Shown: positions 7,209 through 11,328 of the stretch, piece after piece | Position numbering within the stretch: the first letter of the stretch is position 1 | Layout: each line of letters begins with the position of its first letter | Source: Phocoenobacter uteri | GTDB lineage: Bacteria > Pseudomonadota > Gammaproteobacteria > Enterobacterales > Pasteurellaceae | Length of the DNA: 11,328 nt | Assembly (NCBI RefSeq): GCF_900454895.1 | Contig: NZ_UGTA01000003.1 | Coordinates: forward strand, 1 to 11,328 | Direction of reading: 5' to 3' | The notes under the pieces: generated by a model | What the model was told of the DNA's origin: nothing | What the model saw: only the letters and a program-made list of their open reading frames with translations | The model's database searches: none | Program-made: the position numbers and the translations under genes

Positions 7209-7937
7209 ATGAAAAAAACATTGCTAGTTATTGCAATATCAGCTTTTTTAACTGCTTGTGGTAGCGGTGGTGGCAGTAGTAATAGCGAGGCTAATACTAC
7301 TGAAAATACGGCTGGAAATTCAGTTAATACACCAGCAGTATCAACTGTTCCAGCAGCAGATAAAAAAGATACAAGCTTAATTTTAAATGATATCGCTAAA
7401 AGCGAAATAAATCAGTTTGTTCTCAATGGTAAAACTGTTAATTTAATGCCTCAGGGGATGAATCCTGGTGGCTTCTTTATGAATAATGGAGGTAACATTT
7501 TTGGTGATACTTTAACGAAGGCGGTAAGTGGTAGAAAATATACTGAAACTCGTTTTGGTATCTTAGTGCCTGATGATGCAGATTTGGTTGCATTCAGTCA
7601 GGGTACAGTGACTGTATTAGATGATATGCCAACAGCCAATGTAGAGACTAAATACTCTGGTGATTTTGTTAATTATGACAAGAATAAAAAATCATTTAAT
7701 AATGGTACAGTGGATGTCGGGGTAAATTTTGCACTTAAAAATATCAAAATTGATACCTTCGATGATCAAACAGGTAAAAAACTAGGTGATACGATGACAG
7801 GATCAATCACAGGTAACCAATTTACTTTTGATTCCGGAAAAGGTAAAGGTCAGTTTTATGGCTCACAAGCGGCGGAGTTAAGTGGTATCCATAAGGATGG
7901 TAATGTAGTCACTTCTTTTGGAGCTAAAAAACAGTAA
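7209..7937 (+). CDS. Slam-dependent surface lipoprotein with TbpB-like barrel domain
   Basis: A 242-residue lipoprotein starts at ATG 7209 behind GGAG (7198-7201). A short signal sequence ends in the lipobox LTAC, making Cys17 the lipidated residue. Residues 18-55 are a low-complexity Gly/Ser/Asn/Thr linker (GSGGGSSNSEANTT and on), which would hold the folded part away from the membrane. The C-terminal half shows the repeated strand pattern of the TbpB/fHbp/hemophilin-type eight-strand barrel and ends with FYGSQAAELSG (216-226) and FGAKKQ, the usual closing signature. Slam lies immediately downstream and is the expected exporter. Members bind host proteins or haem; here the ligand is unknown, since the N-terminal handle domain (about 56-150) gives no motif I recognise. 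Its only cysteine is the lipidated one. Confidence 0.85.
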   Translation: MKKTLLVIAISAFLTACGSGGGSSNSEANTTENTAGNSVNTPAVSTVPAADKKDTSLILNDIAKSEINQFVLNGKTVNLMPQGMNPGGFFMNNGGNIFGDTLTKAVSGRKYTETRFGILVPDDADLVAFSQGTVTVLDDMPTANVETKYSGDFVNYDKNKKSFNNGTVDVGVNFALKNIKIDTFDDQTGKKLGDTMTGSITGNQFTFDSGKGKGQFYGSQAAELSGIHKDGNVVTSFGAKKQ

Positions 7938-7953
7938 CCAAGCGGTTATATTT
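7935..7953 (+). repeat. Extended Apl-type uptake signal overlapping the lipoprotein stop codon
   Basis: TAACCAAGCGGTTATATTT begins at the lipoprotein stop codon TAA. The core AAGCGGT is at 7940-7946. The same 19 bases occur in inverse orientation at 5935-5953, which supports a shared uptake-sequence origin. Confidence 0.65.
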
Positions 7954-7978
7954 TTGGTAGAATTTACTAAAATGCTCG

Positions 7979-8009
7979 GGGCGAATTGGATTCGCCCTGA
8001 AATTTTTTT
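7979..8009 (+). terminator. Terminator/attenuator hairpin between lipoprotein and Slam genes
   Basis: GGGCGAAT (7979-7986) pairs perfectly with ATTCGCCC (7990-7997) around the loop TGG, followed by TGAAA and seven T (8003-8009). It should end or reduce transcription after the lipoprotein, so that the lipoprotein is made in excess of its exporter. A TATAAT at 8011-8016 just beyond could be the -10 of a separate Slam promoter, but no convincing -35 is seen. Confidence 0.75.
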
Positions 8010-8099
8010 GTATAATTGTTGGAGGTATGTAATACGTCCTTACACAACAACTTTTTATAATGGCTGGCGAATACAATTTGCCTTTAAGATATACGGAAT

Positions 8100-9536
8100 A
8101 TGAAAAAACAATTATTAAGCATTTTAACTATTACTGCCATATCTAGTGCTGTGATAGCGAAAGATTATACACCACAAGATTATAAATCTGAGACCAATCC
8201 TGATTTTCAAGCAATAGATAAAATTGAAAAATTTGCAAAAACTGATAAAAAAGTGACCGCTTCAATCTCTCAGAAAAAGAGCAATGCGGTACGAGTAGAT
8301 GAGCAAAATTTATTAGCTAATCCTCCTTTGTTAAAACGAGCAATGCAAAGTGTTGTATTGACCAAGCAGGTCGAAGGCATTGAGATTGTTTTGCCGATTT
8401 ATCAAAAACTACCTGATGCTGATCCGTTGCTAATCACGTATGCAAAAGGCTTGCTTGCACATTCAAAGGGGCAGTTTGATACAGCGATCAACTATTACCG
8501 TGAAATTATTGCTCACAATCCTGAAATGTCTGTGGTGCGTTTAGATTTAGCAACAGCATTATATGCGAATCATCAGCGTGTGGCGGCACGTGATCAGTTT
8601 AATAAATTACAAAGTGAACCTTTGCCACCGAGTGTCGCAGAGCAGGTGAAACAAACCATATTACATATTGACAGAGAGCAAGATTGGCAGTGGAATGCAA
8701 ATTTTTATTTTCGTAATGAACGCAATATCAATAATGCCCCAAAAGAACGTGAAGTGAAGTATGGTGATGGTAAAGTGACCACGCCAAAAGCTGAAAAAGC
8801 ACAAGGTTTTCATTTTGATATTGGTGTGTCAAAACGCTTCAACTTAAAAGGTAATTTTTACGGTAACTTACAGGCAGATTTAAGTAGCGATCTGTTTTGG
8901 AATAATCATCAGTATGATGATGTTTCTGCCCAACTTGGCGTGGGATTAGGTTACCAAACGGCACGATTTGTCGCAGAAGTGCAACCTTTTGTTAAAAAAC
9001 GTTTTTATGGCACGGATCCTTATTCTGTGAGCTACGGGGCGAGTGGATTTGAAAGTTATCAATTTACACCACGTTTTAAATTATCAAATAATTGGTCGTG
9101 GGAATATGAGAAATTTGATACCAGAAAGCATTTAAACGGTCAGCGTCACTTTATTGGGCTATCCGCCTTTTTTATGCGAAACTCACAACAATATTGGCTT
9201 GCGGGAATCAATCTTTATAACAAAGAGGCCCGAGATTTAGATGATGCTTTTGTCCGTAAAGGAGCTTATGTTGGCTTAGGGCAGGAGTGGCAAGGCGGTT
9301 TGTCATCTCGTTTGATTTTATCTTTTGGGAAACGTGATTATAAAGGGGTGGATCTGTTTAATATTAAACGTTCCGATAAGGATTATTCAGCGAAATTATC
9401 ATTATGGCACCGTAATTGGCATTGGCTGGGGATTACGCCTCGTTTGGTACTATCGTGGAATAAAACCAAAAGTAATCATTTTTTATATAATACGCAAGAA
9501 AATAAAGTAAATATTGAGTTTTCTAAATCGTTTTAA
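8100..9536 (+). CDS. Surface lipoprotein assembly modifier (Slam, DUF560 family)
   Basis: Slam is an outer-membrane protein that moves particular lipoproteins, or secreted proteins with a TbpB-like barrel, to the cell surface. This one has 478 residues, within the family's usual size. It has a signal peptide (1-20, cleavage after AVIA). A soluble periplasmic region of TPR-like helices follows at about 105-190, for example LLITYAKGLLAHSKGQFDTA and LDLATALYANHQRVAARDQF. From about 196 (QWNANFYFRNERNI) come the alternating strands of a barrel, ending in Phe (NIEFSKSF) as expected for BAM-assembled proteins. The frame is intact. The ribosome site before ATG 8100 is weak (ACGGA very close to the start), which may keep output low compared with the lipoprotein. 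The partner is very likely the lipoprotein 162 bases upstream. Confidence 0.9.
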   Translation: MKKQLLSILTITAISSAVIAKDYTPQDYKSETNPDFQAIDKIEKFAKTDKKVTASISQKKSNAVRVDEQNLLANPPLLKRAMQSVVLTKQVEGIEIVLPIYQKLPDADPLLITYAKGLLAHSKGQFDTAINYYREIIAHNPEMSVVRLDLATALYANHQRVAARDQFNKLQSEPLPPSVAEQVKQTILHIDREQDWQWNANFYFRNERNINNAPKEREVKYGDGKVTTPKAEKAQGFHFDIGVSKRFNLKGNFYGNLQADLSSDLFWNNHQYDDVSAQLGVGLGYQTARFVAEVQPFVKKRFYGTDPYSVSYGASGFESYQFTPRFKLSNNWSWEYEKFDTRKHLNGQRHFIGLSAFFMRNSQQYWLAGINLYNKEARDLDDAFVRKGAYVGLGQEWQGGLSSRLILSFGKRDYKGVDLFNIKRSDKDYSAKLSLWHRNWHWLGITPRLVLSWNKTKSNHFLYNTQENKVNIEFSKSF

Positions 9537-9540
9537 TCAA

Positions 9541-9568
9541 TAAAGGGGAATAGTTCCCCTTTATTTTT
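9541..9568. terminator. Intrinsic terminator after Slam, between convergent genes
   Basis: TAAAGGGGAA (9541-9550) and TTCCCCTTTA (9554-9563) form a perfect 10-bp stem with the loop TAG, followed by five T. It lies four bases after the Slam stop and before the 3' end of the convergent DUF2301 gene. The T run favours the plus direction; it may also act weakly on the minus side. Confidence 0.88.
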
Positions 9569-9575
9569 ATGTGCT

Positions 9576-10082
9576 TTAGATTTGAAATTTGCTTTTATCA
9601 CCAATATCAAAATGCAGCGGCATTCGCCATTTTTGGATAGCTAAAACGATAAATAATCCGCCCACGATAACAGATATAATTTGCACCAATAATTCAGTAT
9701 TAAATTGAATAAAAAACCATAGCAGGGCAACAAAAACAGGCTGTAAATTTAGCAATGGTACTCTAAAACAGAAATATTCTTTGAAGGCTAGTCCTCCTAG
9801 CGTAACTAATGCTCCACCAAGTGCTAATTCGTTAAAACCGATTATTTGACATAACAACGCAATCCAAGTGGCGAACTGTAAAATCAGGCGAAAAGATTTT
9901 AGATAAATATGCAGTGATGACGCACAACAAACCGCTGCAATTAAAATGCCTATTTGGGCAATATCAGGTTGATAAGGTAATAATAAAACCATTATCCCTG
10001 CTAGCACAAAGCCACAGCGATAAATAATAACGGTTAAATAATCCCAAAAGTCCATTGGGGATTGAATGTGTGGATCTGCCAT
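9576..10082 (-). CDS. DUF2301-family integral membrane protein
   Basis: A 168-residue inner-membrane protein of unknown function. It starts at the ATG at plus-strand 10080-10082 with AAGGAC about five bases upstream. Six or so hydrophobic segments alternate with short loops. The family landmarks I recognise are LHIYLKSFRLILQ, FKEYFCFRVPLLNLQP and the C-terminal FDIGDKSKF; the same HIYLK, FKE-FCF and DIGDKS elements occur in cyanobacterial and Pasteurellaceae DUF2301 proteins. The gene follows rbsR on the same strand after 26 bases, so it is probably read from the ribose operon transcript. No role in ribose use is known to me. The frame is intact. Confidence 0.8.
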   Translation of the reverse strand: MADPHIQSPMDFWDYLTVIIYRCGFVLAGIMVLLLPYQPDIAQIGILIAAVCCASSLHIYLKSFRLILQFATWIALLCQIIGFNELALGGALVTLGGLAFKEYFCFRVPLLNLQPVFVALLWFFIQFNTELLVQIISVIVGGLFIVLAIQKWRMPLHFDIGDKSKFQI

Positions 10083-10108
10083 AAAATGTCCTTGTTAATA
10101 ATTGAAAA

Positions 10109-11101
10109 TTAGATTGACTTCCTTAATTTTAACACAGGATCTAAAATAATTTTTTGATAAGGCGGATTATTGTTTTTGATGCGTGCTAATAAGGTTTCAA
10201 CCGCCTTTTTAGCGAGCTCTTTTTTAGGCTGATTGATGGTGGTAAGTGGTGGAGCGAGAAATTGGGCGATATGAATATCATCATAGCCAATCACCGCCAT
10301 ATCTTGTGGGATTTTTAAACCTGCTTGCCAAATGGCTTGATAAGCACCGATAGCAATGGTGTCACTACACGCAAACACCGCCTTTGGAAGCGGTTGTTTT
10401 TTGAGTAATTTTTGCATAGCGTTAAAACCATCTTGAAAGTTTGCGTGGCTTTCAATAATCCAATCTGAATTGATGGCTAAATTAGCTTCTTTAAGGGCTT
10501 TTTTATAACCTTCTAAACGATTTTGAGCAAGGAATTTTTTAATTCCAGCGGTAATAATCGCAATTTTGGTGTAACCTTTATCAATCAGTGCTTTTGTTGC
10601 AAGATAGCCACCAAGTTCTGAGTTTTCGATGATTTTATCCGCATTTAATTCCGTTGGCCACCAGTCCATAATTACCATTGGTAACGTAAGTTGATGATTG
10701 ATATCATCGCTAATATTCCAGTGTGATTCCGAACACATCAAGATCAAACCATCTACTTTTTTCTGAATTAACGTTTGGATATTTTTTTGTAAACGCTCGT
10801 TGTTTCCGTCGGCGTAAGAAAGGATCAAATTATAATTATAGCTATGGCAATATTGCTCAACATAACGAATAATTTCAGAGAAAAAAGGGTTATCGCTCGC
10901 AGTAACGAGCATTCCAATCGTTCTAGTTTCGTTTACTTTGAGGCTACGAGCGAGTGCCGAAGGGCTATAATTTAGCTCTTCAACAACAGCGAGCACCTTT
11001 TCTCTGATTTCATCACTCACAAAGCGAGAGTTATTGATAACGTGTGAAACCGTTGATGTTGATACTTTCGCAATGCGTGCAATATCTTTCATTGTTGCCA
11101 T
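10109..11101 (-). CDS. rbsR: Ribose operon repressor RbsR (LacI family)
   Basis: RbsR is a dimeric DNA-binding repressor that releases the rbs operator when ribose is bound. The 330-residue product matches E. coli RbsR (also 330) closely from the start: MATMKDIARIAKVSTSTVSH is the helix-turn-helix, NYSPSALARSLK the hinge helix, and TIGMLVTASDNPFFSEIIR opens the sugar-binding domain. Further shared stretches are DGLILMCSESHW, MVIMDWWP, VFACSDTIAIGAYQAI and VIGYDDIHIAQFLAPPLTT. The start has AAGGAT nine bases upstream (plus-strand 11111-11116). It follows rbsK after a 61-base gap, the usual rbsK-rbsR order, so it is probably expressed from the operon it controls. Any operator would lie outside this window. 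Confidence 0.95.
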   Translation of the reverse strand: MATMKDIARIAKVSTSTVSHVINNSRFVSDEIREKVLAVVEELNYSPSALARSLKVNETRTIGMLVTASDNPFFSEIIRYVEQYCHSYNYNLILSYADGNNERLQKNIQTLIQKKVDGLILMCSESHWNISDDINHQLTLPMVIMDWWPTELNADKIIENSELGGYLATKALIDKGYTKIAIITAGIKKFLAQNRLEGYKKALKEANLAINSDWIIESHANFQDGFNAMQKLLKKQPLPKAVFACSDTIAIGAYQAIWQAGLKIPQDMAVIGYDDIHIAQFLAPPLTTINQPKKELAKKAVETLLARIKNNNPPYQKIILDPVLKLRKSI

Positions 11102-11135
11102 TAAGCGTTGATCCTTAAATCGTAAAAATTGGTTT

Positions 11136-11150
11136 AAATATAACCGCTTA
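11136..11150 (-). repeat. Apl-type uptake signal between rbsK and rbsR
   Basis: On the minus strand the site reads TAAGCGGTTATATTT, sharing AAGCGGTTATATTT with the copies at 7935 and 5935. It occupies the short rbsK-rbsR gap. Bare AAGCGGT cores also occur on the minus strand at 5319-5325 and 8256-8262 and on the plus strand at 10388-10394. Confidence 0.6.
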
Positions 11151-11162
11151 TACTAACCGAGA

Positions 11163-11328
11163 TTATTGAGATTGTAAAAAATTCATCACATCTTCTCGGC
11201 TAGGAATTGAAGATTGTGCTCCTTTTTTCGTCACTGAAAGTGCGGCGGCTGCGTGAGCAAAGGTGATCGCCTCTGGCATTGGTTTTTGTTCGAGTAATGC
11301 CGTTAATAATGCACCATTAAAAAGTATC
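11163..11328 (-). pseudogene. rbsK: Ribokinase RbsK, C-terminal end, probable frameshift at window edge
   Basis: Ribokinase phosphorylates ribose to ribose-5-phosphate. Only the last 55 codons are inside the window, on the minus strand, ending at TAA 11163-11165. They read FNGALLTALLEQKPMPEAIT, FAHAAAALSVTKKGAQSS and IPSREDVMNFLQSQ, the typical RbsK tail. At the very edge the family motif Asp-Thr-Phe-Asn-Gly-Ala (its Asp is the catalytic base) is split. The bases encode Asp-Thr-Phe in one frame and Phe-Asn-Gly-Ala in the next, because the A run at plus-strand 11319-11323 has five A where four would restore it. The gene is cut by the window, so the state of the rest is unknown. Confidence 0.85.

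Noticed and set aside
7918..8103. A 61-residue ORF bridging the lipoprotein end and the Slam start
   Set aside because: It starts inside the lipoprotein gene, runs through the terminator hairpin and has no ribosome site; it is a chance frame.
11240..11248. Haemophilus-type uptake signal AAGTGCGGT inside rbsK
   Set aside because: The site is AAGTGCGGC, one mismatch, and lies within conserved coding sequence; no exact copy is present in the window.

Overview
The window looks like chromosome of a Pasteurellaceae bacterium, probably from the Actinobacillus/Mannheimia/Glaesserella side of the family. The DNA is AT-rich. RbsR and FolD closely resemble their gammaproteobacterial counterparts. The 7-mer AAGCGGT, core of the Apl-type DNA uptake signal, occurs six times (three copies extended to AAGCGGTTATATTT), whereas the Haemophilus-type core AAGTGCGGT has no exact match. 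I cannot name the species.

Layout. (1) 1-3076, plus strand: a sugar ABC importer operon, made of the end of a periplasmic binding protein, a double ATPase of the RbsA/MglA type and an RbsC/MglC-type permease. All three genes are frameshifted, with eight single-step indels in total, yet the protein sequence stays family-like across every break. (2) 3097-3135: a terminator shared with the convergent folD (3158-4015, minus), which is intact. (3) 4139-4359: a consensus promoter and a tRNA-Pro(TGG)/tRNA-Arg(TCT) pair. (4) About 4500-5832: gene debris, including a minus-strand coding scrap and a decayed Mu-like phage head module (C-terminal half of a Mu F-like head protein with a PBECR2-like domain, a small ORF, and the start of a gpG-like virion morphogenesis gene). 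(5) About 5936-6852: an unrecognised coding remnant and two small unrecognised membrane-protein genes, closed by a terminator. (6) 7143-9568: a two-gene surface lipoprotein cassette, consisting of a TbpB/hemophilin-like lipoprotein and its Slam-type outer-membrane exporter, with an intergenic terminator hairpin and a T9 tract in the putative promoter. (7) 9576-11328, minus: the end of a ribose operon (rbsK 3' end, rbsR) followed by a DUF2301 membrane protein gene.

How the parts work together. The two sugar loci are independent: the importer at the left lies far from rbsKR and on the other strand, so it probably serves another sugar. The lipoprotein and Slam form one functional unit in which Slam moves that lipoprotein to the cell surface. 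No TonB-dependent receptor lies beside them, so the ligand is unknown. The most informative open question is whether the many one-base indels are real decay or base-calling errors. They cluster in the importer, the phage remnant and the rbsK edge, while folD, Slam, DUF2301 and rbsR read through cleanly.
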